Positions 33,285 through 42,289 of a stretch of DNA of 64,000 nucleotides are shown piece after piece; the stretch's first letter is position 1, and each line of letters begins with the position of its first letter. A program made the position numbers and the translations under genes. The DNA lies in the NCBI GenBank assembly GCA_044226485.1, contig JBGAGY010000004.1, positions 496,001 to 560,000 of the forward strand, read 5' to 3'. The notes beneath the pieces were generated by a model. That model was not told the origin of the DNA. It was given only the letters and a program-made list of their open reading frames with translations, and did not search any database. The DNA comes from UBA6663 sp044226485 (GTDB lineage Bacteria > Chloroflexota > Anaerolineae > Anaerolineales > UBA6663).

Positions 33285-34277
33285 TCAGCGCCTGAGCAGA
33301 GGCAAATACACGCGCTCCGGCAGGTCAAGCGCCACACTGAGCTGAAAGGCCTGGATTCGGTTGTTCAGTTCGTCGGCAACGTAGACCACGCCACCGGCCG
33401 GCGCGACGCTGTTTGGGTAGTAGAACTGGCCCTGACCGGACCCATAAACGCCCCAGGCGCCGACCCAGTTGCCATCCAGCTGAAACACCTGAATCCGGCT
33501 GTTGCCGGGATCGGCGACGAAGACGAGCCCCGAGGCAGAGACGATCAGGCTGGTCGGCCCGTCATAACCGAACAACCCATCGGCCGATCCGTTGCCGCCC
33601 CACTGGTTGATGAAGACGCCGTTCGGGTCGAACACCTGCACCAGATAATTGGCCTTGTCGGCGACATAGATATCGCCGCCAGGCCCGACAGCGACGCCGA
33701 TCGGCTCGTTGAACGCGCCGGCGCCGGCACCAGCGCCCCCGAACTGTCCGAGATAGGCGCCATCCGCAGCCAGGCGCTGAATGCGATTGTTTCCGCGATC
33801 GGCCACCAGCACCTGGCCGCTCGACGTCACCGCGACTCCGCCCGGCGACTGAAACTGGCCGTTGCCCGATCCCTGTGTGCCCCACCGTGCCAGCGACTGG
33901 CCGTCCGGCGAGAAGACCTGCACGCGATGATTGTCTCGCTCGACGACGTACACGCGATCGCCAGACGGGCTGAAGGCAATGCCGCCGGGTGATTCGAGCT
34001 CGCCGGCCGCCGGGCCCCAGGCGCCCCAACCGCCGAGTCGCGCGCCGTTGCCGTCGAAGTACTGGATGCGGTGATTGGCCTCGTCCGCTACATACACGCG
34101 ACCCAGGCTGCCCAGGTAGGCGACGGCGTGTGTGGCGTTGAACTGCCCGGGTCCGCTGCCCGCCCCGCCCCACTCACGCAGGTACGTCGCCGTGAAACTG
34201 CTCTGAGCTGTCGCAGGCGGACCCCCGATCGCGGCCAGAAGGATCGATCCGGTGATCAACGCTCGCCTCAACATCAT
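33285..34277 (-). CDS. Secreted NHL-repeat beta-propeller protein
   Basis: The protein has 330 residues with a signal peptide (about 1-24) and six NHL repeats of about 46 residues. Each ends in a motif such as GRVYVADEANHRIQYFD, DRVYVVERDNHRVQVFS or GQVLVADRGNNRIQRLA. The linking segments W(G)xxGSGxGQF recur before each blade. The last residues, RVYLPLLRR, look like the short aliphatic-basic tail I associate with secreted Chloroflexota proteins. NHL propellers usually mediate protein binding, and some act as lyases or esterases. AGGAGG lies just before tandem ATGs at 34277/34274. It stands upstream of the cytochrome operon but has its own terminator. Confidence 0.85.
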   Translation of the reverse strand: MMLRRALITGSILLAAIGGPPATAQSSFTATYLREWGGAGSGPGQFNATHAVAYLGSLGRVYVADEANHRIQYFDGNGARLGGWGAWGPAAGELESPGGIAFSPSGDRVYVVERDNHRVQVFSPDGQSLARWGTQGSGNGQFQSPGGVAVTSSGQVLVADRGNNRIQRLAADGAYLGQFGGAGAGAGAFNEPIGVAVGPGGDIYVADKANYLVQVFDPNGVFINQWGGNGSADGLFGYDGPTSLIVSASGLVFVADPGNSRIQVFQLDGNWVGAWGVYGSGQGQFYYPNSVAPAGGVVYVADELNNRIQAFQLSVALDLPERVYLPLLRR

Positions 34278-34298
34278 CGATCCTCCTGATCCGTTCGT

Positions 34299-35144
34299 TC
34301 AACGTTGCGCGACGACGGCGAAAAAAGAATCAGAGAACGACGCGCCGGCATCCCAACCGGCTACAGGCTCGACGCGCGTGAACCCGACGGACAGCAACAG
34401 CGCCAGGGTCTCGCCCATGGTGTAGGCGCGCTGACTCGCCGCGTGCCGCTCGACCTCGCCGGTCGCCGCATCGATCACGAACCAGCGCTCGATGGCGACG
34501 CGCTCGGTCGGTTCCCAAAACGACTCGTGAAGCAGAAGATGCGGCCTGTCGGAAAACAGCGCGGCCTCGTGCGCCGACCAGGTCGCGGGCTGTTGCCCGA
34601 TTCGTTGGATGGCATCTGCCGTCGAAGGCTCGAGGAGCAGAACGCCTCCGGGCTTGAGCGCCTGACAGGCTCGCATCAGGATGTCGCGCAACGCCTCGGG
34701 CCTGAACACGTTGCACTCGCCGAACAGCAACAAAGCGACATCGGCGCCCGGCTCAAAGGTCGCCGTCCGCAGATCAGCTTCCACGAACACGCAGTCCAGG
34801 CTCTCGGCCTGCGCTCGTTCGCGCGCGTACGCGATCGACGCCGGCGAGAAATCGATGCCGACACAATGATGCCCAAGCCGCGCCAGCCGATTGGAATACA
34901 GGCCTGGCCCACAACCCAGATCCAACACACGTCCGGCTTTGCCTTTGAGCAGCACCTCATGGATGAACGCCACATGCCGCTCGATCGTGGCTGTGCGCCG
35001 GCTGGCAGCGTCGTGATCCTGCGAGAGATGTTCGCGCAGCATCCGGCTGCTGAACCCCGGTTCGTTCCACGGGATCTTGTCGCCCTCGCTCCAGGGCTTC
35101 GGAGCGGGATCGCGGTGAATGATGGTGAGGAGGTCAGAGGTCAT
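34299..35144 (-). CDS. Class I SAM-dependent methyltransferase
   Basis: The protein has 281 residues. Motif I is VLDLGCGPGLYS (about 73-84), followed by CVGIDFSPASIAYAR for the ribose-binding acidic residue, VFVEADLR, and LKPGGVLLLEPS as motif III. Two extra beta segments at the C-terminus may form the substrate lid. The substrate cannot be told from sequence; small-molecule acceptors are common in this group. It ends 21 nt upstream of the NHL gene start, on the same strand, so the two may be co-transcribed. A half-copy of the heptamer repeat lies directly upstream of the ATG. Confidence 0.85.
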   Translation of the reverse strand: MTSDLLTIIHRDPAPKPWSEGDKIPWNEPGFSSRMLREHLSQDHDAASRRTATIERHVAFIHEVLLKGKAGRVLDLGCGPGLYSNRLARLGHHCVGIDFSPASIAYARERAQAESLDCVFVEADLRTATFEPGADVALLLFGECNVFRPEALRDILMRACQALKPGGVLLLEPSTADAIQRIGQQPATWSAHEAALFSDRPHLLLHESFWEPTERVAIERWFVIDAATGEVERHAASQRAYTMGETLALLLSVGFTRVEPVAGWDAGASFSDSFFAVVAQR

Positions 35145-35151
35145 AATGGGA

Positions 35152-35184
35152 TGACGAAGGACGAATGACGAACGACGACGGTTG
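35152..35184. repeat. Heptamer half-arm (GACGAAnG units)
   Basis: The units GACGAAG, GACGAAT, GACGAAC and GACGACG run into GGTTGA, equal to the left arm of the palindrome family but with no right arm. The element sits 8 nt upstream of the methyltransferase start. Confidence 0.6.
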
Positions 35185-35237
35185 ATGTCACGATAATGAC
35201 AACTTCAAGTATCTTCTCATAGGGTTGTTTGTATGAT

Positions 35238-35279
35238 CCCTCGCCCCTCGCCCCTCGCCACCTCATCCCTCATTCGTCT
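35238..35279. repeat. Pyrimidine heptamer run overlapping a gene end
   Basis: Six 7-nt units (CCCTCGC three times, then CACCTCA, TCCCTCA and TTCGTCT) run through the stop codon at 35263-35265 of the phosphotransferase gene, so its last residues (ETNEG) are encoded by the repeat. Confidence 0.7.
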
Positions 35280-37986
35280 CCGCATCCAGCACCGTGATGA
35301 CCCCGCTCGATCCATCGACCCGGATGCGCTGGCCGGTATGGAGGCGCGAGGTCGCCTGATGGACACCGACGATCGCTGGGATGCCGTATTCGCGCGCGAC
35401 GACCGAGCCGTGCGTCATCATGCCGCCCACCTCGGTGATCAGGCCGCCGGCGGACATGAACAATGGCGTCCAGGCCGGGTCGGTGCCCGGGCAGACCAGG
35501 ATCTCACCGGGCAGAAGTTGAGTGGCATGCGGATCTAACACGACCCTGACGACGCCCTCGACGACGCCCGGCGACACGGGGCTGCCGCCAAGCGCATCGC
35601 CCGAAGTGGTGGGAGCGCTCAGGCCCTCGTAGAACGCGCGCCCATCGCCGACCAGCACGCGGGGCACCTGTCGGCGGCGGGCCTCGCGGGCGTCGATTGC
35701 GCGACGCTCGGCAATGAGAGCCTTGAGCGTGTCGGGCTTTTGTTCGGATAGCGCCAGCAATTCGTCGGCGTGCAGGAAGAAGAGATCGTCGGCGCGCTCG
35801 ATCCAGCCGGCCGCCGTCAGTTCGGCGCCGGCTTCGAGCAGGCTCGCACGGATCATGCCCATCAGGCGGATGATGAAGAACTTCGGCAACTCGCGGGCGC
35901 CCATCAAAGCCCGGATCCGCCGGGCCGCGAACCTCACGACTCGTGATTTGATCCAACCGCCCGGCGTGCGTTTGGCCGCGGCGGCGAGCTCGTCGACGGC
36001 GCGTTCGGCGGCTTCGGCACCGCGCTCGAAGACGATGTCAGGCGCGCGTGCGGGATCCGTGATCTGCAAATAGCTCTGCAGTGTCTGCATGATCTCGGCG
36101 GGATCCTCACGCCAGCGCGGCCGCCCGAGGTCGATCTCGCCAAGGCCGCGCATGCCGTAGCGGCTGAGAAAGCCGGAGATCGCAGTCTGGGCGGATGAAG
36201 GCAACCGACCCGCGAGATAGTCGGCAGCCAGGCGCTGCGGCGTCTCGGCGCTGAAGCTTTTGAGCCCGGCCGCGTCAGCGCGGAGCGCCTGAGCCGCGGA
36301 CCACAGCGCCATGTCCATCTCGGTGGTGACGTTGTGCGGCAGTCCGCGCGTCACTTCGAGGGCCAGCGTGGCGACACCGTGCTCCGCGGCATCCGTTTGT
36401 TCGGCAATCTCAGTCAACAATCTGAGCATGGCGATGCTCGGTCCCAAAATGGGAACAAAGCGACGCAGGAGCGGCGGAACGACACTCTCCGGGAAAGTGG
36501 CAAGGTCCCTCAGGAGTCGGTTGATGCGTTCCGCAGCGGGCCGGCCAGCCATGTCGGCGGGATGCACCAGGCGGTCGAGCCGTTCGAGCGTGTCATCCAC
36601 GAAAGCGTATAGGCCGGCGCGAGCGCGCTCCGGGAAGAGAAACGAATAGGGGAAGCGCAAGGCCACCGGCACGAAGAAGCCGGCGAGGTTCCAGAGCGTC
36701 GAAAGGCGTGCCCGCGACTCGGTGATCTGCAGACCCGGCTCGTTGCCTAACTCTTCGACGATGCGGCCGACGCTGGGCTCGACCATGGTCAGGGCCGTCC
36801 TGGCAGCGCTCCGGCCAAGAGGGTTGCGGATCACGCCGTCGAACCTCAACCAGAGGCGTTCCCCGGCTGAGGCAAGCACCTGTTGCGTTCGATAGTCCCA
36901 GCCAGTGCCGAAGGCCTTTGACCCGCCGGCGAAGGCCATGGCGATGAAATCCCTACCGAGCGGCGTCATCGGGCCGAGCAGGCCCTGGACGGCGCCAAAC
37001 GAAAACCAGAGGTGCTGCACATCCCCCTCAGTGGGAGGCACCGGGAACAGCGACGTGATCGCGCGCGATTGAAGAAGCGCAAGCGAGCCATCGGCGAGCG
37101 CCCACTCGATGTCCTGCGGCGCGCCGTACTCGGCCTGCACGCGGCGACCGAGCTCGACGAGCCGGGCCGCGTCGGCATCCGACAGGGCGGATCGGTCGGC
37201 GGCTTCGACGGCCGCGGTGACCACTCCCCCGCCCGGCAGCTCGCGGGTGGCCACCTGCTTGCGGCCCACGGTGCGCTCGAGGATCCTGCCGGTCTGGGTC
37301 TCAACCACGAGATGATCGGGCTCGACCTGGCCCGACACAAGCGCTTCGCCCAGGCCCAGGGTGGCGTCGATGACGGTCTGGCCGCGATGGCCGCTGAGCG
37401 GGTTGGCCGTGAAGAGCACGCCCGAGGCATCGGCCGCCGCCATCTTCTGCACGACAACGGCGAGCGCGACGCCGCCCTGGTCGATGTCGTTGCGCCGGCG
37501 GTAGCCGATGGCACGCGCCGTCCACAAACTCGACCAACACTCGACGACAGCGGACATCAATTCGTCATCGCCGATCACGTTGAGGAAGGTGTCCTGCTGC
37601 CCGGCGAACGACAGATCCGGAAGGTCTTCGGCGGTGGCCGACGACCGCACGGCGACGGGGCACCCGCCGAGTTGAGCGTACGCGCCGCGCACGTTCTCGG
37701 AGATCGCCGTCGGCACAGGCTCGGCCCGAAACGCAGCGCGGATGGCCGTGGACGCGCGTTCGAGATCGGCTGGATCCTCGGCCCGCAAGGTCGAGAGCAC
37801 GGCCTCGATCGTGGCGTTCAAAGCCGAAGCCTCGACGAAAGCCTTGTAAGCGGCCGTGGTCACGATGAAGCCTGGCGGAACCGGGAAGCCGGCCCGCGCG
37901 AGGCGAGCGAGGTTGGCGCCTTTGCCGCCGACGTTCTCGAGCGTGGCGTCATCCGAGTCGAAGCGAAGCGCGAGTTCCGCATCCAT
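35263..37986 (-). CDS. PEP-synthase/rifampicin phosphotransferase-like enzyme
   Basis: The protein has 907 residues. The N-terminal ATP-grasp part has VGGKGANLARL and VRSSATAEDLPDLSFAGQQD; the middle domain carries YGMRGLGEIDLGRPRW and ARELPKFFIIR; the C-terminal swivelling domain has the phospho-His in GGMMTHGSVVAREYGIPA. This order, ATP, then substrate, then His domain, with no PEP-binding TIM barrel, is that of rifampicin phosphotransferases rather than PEP synthase. Known RPH enzymes (about 865 residues) phosphorylate rifamycins with ATP; environmental relatives may have other substrates. The ATG at 37986 follows GGGGGGTGTGGT. The gene is followed on the same strand by the methyltransferase and preceded by an unrecognised gene. 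Confidence 0.85.
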   Translation of the reverse strand: MDAELALRFDSDDATLENVGGKGANLARLARAGFPVPPGFIVTTAAYKAFVEASALNATIEAVLSTLRAEDPADLERASTAIRAAFRAEPVPTAISENVRGAYAQLGGCPVAVRSSATAEDLPDLSFAGQQDTFLNVIGDDELMSAVVECWSSLWTARAIGYRRRNDIDQGGVALAVVVQKMAAADASGVLFTANPLSGHRGQTVIDATLGLGEALVSGQVEPDHLVVETQTGRILERTVGRKQVATRELPGGGVVTAAVEAADRSALSDADAARLVELGRRVQAEYGAPQDIEWALADGSLALLQSRAITSLFPVPPTEGDVQHLWFSFGAVQGLLGPMTPLGRDFIAMAFAGGSKAFGTGWDYRTQQVLASAGERLWLRFDGVIRNPLGRSAARTALTMVEPSVGRIVEELGNEPGLQITESRARLSTLWNLAGFFVPVALRFPYSFLFPERARAGLYAFVDDTLERLDRLVHPADMAGRPAAERINRLLRDLATFPESVVPPLLRRFVPILGPSIAMLRLLTEIAEQTDAAEHGVATLALEVTRGLPHNVTTEMDMALWSAAQALRADAAGLKSFSAETPQRLAADYLAGRLPSSAQTAISGFLSRYGMRGLGEIDLGRPRWREDPAEIMQTLQSYLQITDPARAPDIVFERGAEAAERAVDELAAAAKRTPGGWIKSRVVRFAARRIRALMGARELPKFFIIRLMGMIRASLLEAGAELTAAGWIERADDLFFLHADELLALSEQKPDTLKALIAERRAIDAREARRRQVPRVLVGDGRAFYEGLSAPTTSGDALGGSPVSPGVVEGVVRVVLDPHATQLLPGEILVCPGTDPAWTPLFMSAGGLITEVGGMMTHGSVVAREYGIPAIVGVHQATSRLHTGQRIRVDGSSGVITVLDAETNEG

Positions 37987-38104
37987 ACCACACCCCCCGA
38001 TTCGAGAGCCCATCAGCGTTGCCGGTCGCGAGCGTTTGGACGTCGACGGCGTGTTCGAGATCGCGATCTGCGAAACGCTTCAAGTGAACTCGACGAGCCC
38101 AGCG

Positions 38105-39046
38105 CTAGAAACCCGCCAGGCGCTCGCTGCCGATGCCGCTGATGAACAGCCGTTCCTTGGCGTTGCTCAACAGCCTCTGAGTCCACGGCACACTGCCGCC
38201 ATCGGCCAGTTCGATCGGAACACCGGACGGCGGCACGAGATGGATGTGGAAACAGACGTCCTGATAGTACCCCCGACCTCGCGTCCGCTCCAGATCGAGC
38301 ACGCAATCCAGGCTCGGGTGCGCCGCTCGAAGCGGCTCGAAAACGCTGGCCTCGATCCGCTCGCTGAGCTCGGGGTTGAACGGCGTCGCCGTCAACCGCA
38401 CCTGAGCCTCAGGCCCGAGGTAGCCTCGCAGCGCTGTGGCGTAGAAGCCGGCATGCAAGGCCAGCGCGGACAACTCGAACGCCAACCGCCCGACGTCGCG
38501 CCCGGCGCTGCACAACGCGAAAGCCTCGAAGTGCGCCAGCAACTTCGGGTCCGCGAAACGCTGCGTTCGCAGCAGACGATGGCTCGTGGCGAGATGCACG
38601 GCCTCGGCAGACTTTCGGTCGCGCCGCAGCAGCTCGCGACGCCGAACGGCGCATTCGAGCGCCAGGACGTTCGTCGAATCAGACACGACCTCGGTGCCGC
38701 GCATGGTCGCGACGGCCAGGTTCTGGCTCAGACCGGCGACGACGGACGCCGTCCCCAATGGGCAGACCGGCGATAGAGCCAGCGCTTCGAACTCGGGCGG
38801 CAGCGCGCGCCAGGCGGCGGCCTCCCACGCCAGCAGCTTGCGCGGGGCCGCCGGCGACGGCCTGACGAAACGATCCCGACCCCAGTCGGCCAGGAGCTGG
38901 GCTGGCGGCCGCGCCGCAGCACGGCGCTGGGCCACAGCGAGCAAGAGCGATTGGAGATCGGCCGGCGTCAATCGCTCGGCCAGCACATCGACGAGGCCGG
39001 GCAGACCGGCCTCACGCTCGATTCGTTGAAGGATCGGATCGTCCAT
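38105..39046 (-). CDS. Unrecognised protein, possible class II synthetase-like C-terminus
   Basis: The protein has 313 residues and no signal peptide or membrane helix. The middle has LSPVCPLGTASVVAGLSQN and the end DGGSVPWTQRLLSNAKERLF with ISGIGSERL. The latter loosely recalls motif 3 of the HisS/HisZ class II aminoacyl-tRNA synthetase-like fold, but the similarity is by eye and I do not claim a function. GGAGACCCC precedes the ATG. It lies 15 nt downstream of a GNAT gene and 118 nt upstream of the phosphotransferase, so the genes from 39957 to 35263 may form one transcript. Confidence 0.6.
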   Translation of the reverse strand: MDDPILQRIEREAGLPGLVDVLAERLTPADLQSLLLAVAQRRAAARPPAQLLADWGRDRFVRPSPAAPRKLLAWEAAAWRALPPEFEALALSPVCPLGTASVVAGLSQNLAVATMRGTEVVSDSTNVLALECAVRRRELLRRDRKSAEAVHLATSHRLLRTQRFADPKLLAHFEAFALCSAGRDVGRLAFELSALALHAGFYATALRGYLGPEAQVRLTATPFNPELSERIEASVFEPLRAAHPSLDCVLDLERTRGRGYYQDVCFHIHLVPPSGVPIELADGGSVPWTQRLLSNAKERLFISGIGSERLAGF

Positions 39047-39061
39047 GGGGTCTCCAACCGC

Positions 39062-39520
39062 TCAGGGCGCCAGCACTTTCGCCATGTGCACGAGGGTCGA
39101 GCCCAGGTAGAGCTCACGCCCGGTCTCGCTGTACCCGTGGGCCGTGTACCAGGCCACGTTGTGGCCCATGAGTTCGTTGGTGTACAGCCGCACGCGTGTC
39201 GCGCCACGGGCGCGGGCCTGATCCTCGGCCCAGGCGAGCAGGCGCCCGCCATGGCCATGCCCCTGGTGGGCAGTGGCGATGGCAAGGCTGTACACGAGCA
39301 GAGCATCCGGTTCTTCTTTCAGCACCAACACGCCGGCCGTGTGGCCTTCGATCGCCAACACCCAGACCGGGTGCTCGGCGATCAACTGCGCGGCGTCGGC
39401 CGTCATCGGCTGAGGTTTGCGGCCGAGGACCGGGACGTACTTCGCATAGGCCTCGGCCGTCACGCGCTCGACGTCGCGAGAATCGGCGAGGGTCGCGCGT
39501 CGGATATCGGAGGCTGTCAC
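39062..39520 (-). CDS. GNAT-family N-acetyltransferase
   Basis: The protein has 152 residues. The acetyl-CoA motif A is LVYSLAIATAHQGHGHGGRLL, shortened here to its core QGHGHGGRLL, followed by AWAEDQARARGATRVRLYTN and the GYSETGREL end block, all standard for GNAT enzymes. The acceptor is unknown. I start at the GTG at 39520 because it overlaps the EamA stop as GTGA; the open frame continues upstream only as a shadow of that gene. Small antibiotic-modifying and protein-modifying relatives have the same look. Confidence 0.85.
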   Translation of the reverse strand: MTASDIRRATLADSRDVERVTAEAYAKYVPVLGRKPQPMTADAAQLIAEHPVWVLAIEGHTAGVLVLKEEPDALLVYSLAIATAHQGHGHGGRLLAWAEDQARARGATRVRLYTNELMGHNVAWYTAHGYSETGRELYLGSTLVHMAKVLAP

Positions 39521-39948
39521 TTCAGGCTCAGCACCAGCACGCCGACGCCGACCAGCGCGATGCCGCCCCACTCCCGCCAGGACGGTCGTTCGCCCAGGAA
39601 CGTCGCAGCGAACACTGCAACAAGCAGCAAGCTGAGCTTGTCGACAGGCGCCACCTGCGAAGCCGTCCCACGCTGAAGGGCGCGGAAGTAAGCGACCCAC
39701 GACGCGCCGGTGGCCAGCGCAGACAGCACCAGGAAGGTCCAGGTCTGCCAGGACAGGGCGAAGGGATTGCTCCACTTGCCGGTGAAGGCGACGAAAGCGC
39801 CAAGCACGAAGACGATGACGACCGTGCGAATCAACGTGGCAAGGTCCGAGTCGACTCCCTTGAGGCCCACCTTCGCGAAGATCGTGGTCAGAGCCGCGAA
39901 CACTGCCGACAACAAGGCCCATGGCAACCAGCTGGAATCAGTATTCAT
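39517..39948 (-). CDS. Single-domain EamA/DMT transporter
   Basis: The protein has about 143 residues with four to five helices: WALLSAVFAALTTIFAKVGL, VVIVFVLGAFVAF, FLVLSALATGASWVAYFRAL, then DKLSLLLVAVFAATFLGERP and the final helix. This is one EamA unit (COG2510 type), half the length of usual ten-helix DMT exporters, so it should dimerise. The DKLS and GERP motifs are family marks. A start at 39948 has AGAGGA at good distance; an ATG at 39957 is too close to that site. It overlaps the GNAT gene. Confidence 0.82.
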   Translation of the reverse strand: MNTDSSWLPWALLSAVFAALTTIFAKVGLKGVDSDLATLIRTVVIVFVLGAFVAFTGKWSNPFALSWQTWTFLVLSALATGASWVAYFRALQRGTASQVAPVDKLSLLLVAVFAATFLGERPSWREWGGIALVGVGVLVLSLK

Positions 39949-40044
39949 CGAGGACATCCTCTTTTGGGGTCGGTCCGATTGAAGCCCGCAAAGAGTCTAC
40001 CAGCGCGATGGGAGGAACGAAGCCCAACAATCGAGCGCGCTGCG

Positions 40045-41001
40045 TCAGGCTGCGACGTCGAGCAGGATCTTGGTGGCGCCGGGCCGCGCGGCATGGTCGA
40101 GCGCGTCGAGCCCTTGCGACAGAGGATAGCGGGCCTCGACCAGCGGCGTCACCTGCACGGCTTTGTCGGCGAGCAGCTGCAAGGCTTTGGGGAACGGGCC
40201 GCAGCGTGAGCCCACGAGTCGGATCTCATCTACCACGATGCGGCTCATGTCGACCGTCAGATCGCCGACGTAGGTGCTCTTCAGTACATACGTGCCGCGC
40301 GGGCGCAGGAGGTTGCGCGCAAACTTGAAGCCCTCGGGCGAGCCTGTGCAGTCCACCACCACATCGAAGCTGTCGACAGCCTCGACGACGTCATGGGCCG
40401 CTAGGCCAAGGCGCCGCGCCAGATCGAGCGCCCCGGGCCGGCGGCCGAACAGCGTGAGGGCGCAGCCCGTCAGCGCCAGCACCTGACCGCACAGCAACCC
40501 AAGCTTGCCGGGGCCGACCACTGCAACCCGGTCGCGCGGCGAGATCTCGATCTGCTCAAGGATCTCGCAGGCCGCCGCCAGGGGCTCAACGAAGACGGCT
40601 TCATCATCGGCCACCGAGTCGGGAACCACATGCAGGTTCTCGCAGGGCAACGCCAACCGCTCGGAGAAAGCGCCGTTGCGATCTGTCATCCCGAGGACAC
40701 GACGGTTGTGGCAATGGGTCAGGTCGCCGCGCACGCAGGCCGGGCACGCGCAGCCTGGCGGTCGGATGTTGATCTCACCGACCACCCGCCGGCCCTTGAG
40801 GTCCCCGGCGCTGACGACGCGCCCGACGAACTCGTGGCCCAACACGCCCATCAGCGGCCGATAGCCACGGAGCACCTCGAGGTCGGTGTTGCAGATGCCT
40901 GCGACGCGGACCTGCACCAACGCAGCCCCGTTGTCGAGCGACGGCTCGGGCAGATCCGTCCGATACGACAGCGATTGATCCTGCAGCCAGAGGCCTTGCA
41001 T
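40045..41001 (-). CDS. Zinc-binding alcohol dehydrogenase (MDR superfamily)
   Basis: The protein has 318 residues. Catalytic zinc ligands are Cys37 (GICNTD), His56-Glu57 (GHEFVG) and Glu139 (FVEPLAAA); structural zinc ligands are Cys84, Cys86, Cys89 and Cys97. The Rossmann motif VVGPGKLGLLCGQVLA follows, somewhat changed from GxGxxG. Family members oxidise sugar alcohols or threonine-type substrates; the length is slightly short for the class. I start at 41001; an ATG at 41037 would add 12 basic residues. It is monocistronic, between the EamA gene and the 61-residue protein. Confidence 0.88.
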   Translation of the reverse strand: MQGLWLQDQSLSYRTDLPEPSLDNGAALVQVRVAGICNTDLEVLRGYRPLMGVLGHEFVGRVVSAGDLKGRRVVGEINIRPPGCACPACVRGDLTHCHNRRVLGMTDRNGAFSERLALPCENLHVVPDSVADDEAVFVEPLAAACEILEQIEISPRDRVAVVGPGKLGLLCGQVLALTGCALTLFGRRPGALDLARRLGLAAHDVVEAVDSFDVVVDCTGSPEGFKFARNLLRPRGTYVLKSTYVGDLTVDMSRIVVDEIRLVGSRCGPFPKALQLLADKAVQVTPLVEARYPLSQGLDALDHAARPGATKILLDVAA

Positions 41002-41073
41002 GTGCGATGAAAGAAAACGAGGCAGGCGCCGTGTCATGAGCCGACAGATCAGCCCATGACACGGCGCTCTCGG

Positions 41074-41259
41074 TCAGCCGATGCCGAAGCCCTTCAGGGC
41101 GTCGCCCAGGCCGCCGCCGGCGAGCACAGCATCGAGTTGCTGGGCAATGGGCGCGGGCAGCTTGGTCTTGAGGAAATCGATCACGGCCTGGGCCGCCTGC
41201 TTGGCCTGAGCCTCGGGCAACCCGGTCTTCTGCGACACGACTTTTACGAGTTCATCCAT
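41074..41259 (-). CDS. Small conserved-looking helical protein
   Basis: The protein has 61 residues, beginning MDELVKVVSQKTGLPEAQAK and continuing with a helix QAAQAVIDFLKTKLP and a Gly-rich tail. The pattern, two helices around a KTGLPE turn and a short C-terminal helix, resembles small DUF2267-like or HU-like helical domains, but I cannot assign it. The ATG at 41259 is fixed by AGGAGA 7 nt upstream, and TATAAT lies at 41296-41301. It has its own promoter, so it is very probably expressed. Confidence 0.7.
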   Translation of the reverse strand: MDELVKVVSQKTGLPEAQAKQAAQAVIDFLKTKLPAPIAQQLDAVLAGGGLGDALKGFGIG

Positions 41260-41295
41260 GATGGTTTCTCCTGAACCGAAAGAATAGGCTTGAAG

Positions 41296-41301
41296 ATTAT
41301 A
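41296..41301 (-). promoter_or_regulatory. -10 box (TATAAT) for the 61-residue protein
   Basis: A perfect TATAAT on the minus strand lies 36 nt before the ATG at 41259, with an ideal ribosome site between them. The -35 is not clear. Confidence 0.5.
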
Positions 41302-41368
41302 GCGACCCGGCAACCGTGTCACAGGCGTTGTCGTACGGCTCGACGGCCACCAGTCGACCTGCCGGGCA

Positions 41369-42289
41369 TCATTCTTTTGTATAGGGTTGTCCGACCGCCG
41401 CCGGCGGGCGCGCCCGCCCCACGAAACCGGCCAATACGATGATCGTCAGGACATACGGCAGCAGCCCGATGAACTGGTGCGGGATGACGTTGCCGAGCCC
41501 CAGGAACTGTAGCTGACTCTGCAGGGCGTTCGAGAAGCCGAACAACAGCGCCGCCGCCCACGCGCCGATCGGGTTCCAGTTGCCAAAGATCATGGCCGCC
41601 AGCGCGATGAACCCGCGGCCGTTCGTCATCAGGCGCTCGAAGGAACCAACCGCCTCGAGGCTCAGGAACGCGCCGGCCAGACCGGCCAGTGCCCCGCCGA
41701 TCATCACATTCAGGTAGCGGGTCCGGATCACGTTGATGCCAACCGTGTCGGCCGCTCGCGGGTTCTCGCCAACCGCGCGCATCCGCAACCCCCAACGCGT
41801 GTAATACAGCACCACCTGCGTCACGACGACCAGGATCAGCGCCAGGTACGTGATCGGCGGATTGTCGAACAGCACGGGCCCGACGATCGGGATCTGCGAC
41901 AGCAGCGGGATCGGCATGGCCGGCAGTTTGCCCGGCAACGTGACGTCCGATGTGTAGAGATACCCCGTCAGGCCGACCGACAGGATGTTGATGACAGTGC
42001 CGCTGATGATTTGATCGATGCGCAGATGGATGCTCAGGGCTCCGTGCAGCAGCGCCAGCAGCGCGCCGGCGAGGATGGCCCCGAGCACGCCCAGCCACAG
42101 GTAGCCCGTGGTGGCGCCTGTCACGAAGCCCACAAAGGCCGCCGTGAGCATCATGCCCTCGATGCCGATGTTGACCACGCCGGCCCGCTCGGAGAAGATG
42201 CCGCCGAGCGCGCCGAGGATGATCGGCGTCGAAAGTCGCAGCGTGCTGCTGAGGACGGCCACCACCATGAGGGTGACGTCGCCGCTCAT
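41369..42289 (-). CDS. BMP-type ABC importer permease (pair 1, B)
   Basis: The protein has 306 residues, about eight to nine helices, and the ABC-2-like importer signature EMFSERAGVVNIGIEGMML in the form IFSERAGVVNIGIEGMML near the start, with RAVGENPRAADTVGINV as the conserved cytosolic loop. It is the NupQ/YufQ-like subunit of nucleoside or simple-sugar uptake systems. It pairs with the gene at 42286, whose stop it overlaps (ATGA at 42289, with GGTGGGGG before it). No ATPase lies in this half of the locus, so the pair probably uses the one at 47211. Confidence 0.88.
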   Translation of the reverse strand: MSGDVTLMVVAVLSSTLRLSTPIILGALGGIFSERAGVVNIGIEGMMLTAAFVGFVTGATTGYLWLGVLGAILAGALLALLHGALSIHLRIDQIISGTVINILSVGLTGYLYTSDVTLPGKLPAMPIPLLSQIPIVGPVLFDNPPITYLALILVVVTQVVLYYTRWGLRMRAVGENPRAADTVGINVIRTRYLNVMIGGALAGLAGAFLSLEAVGSFERLMTNGRGFIALAAMIFGNWNPIGAWAAALLFGFSNALQSQLQFLGLGNVIPHQFIGLLPYVLTIIVLAGFVGRARPPAAVGQPYTKE

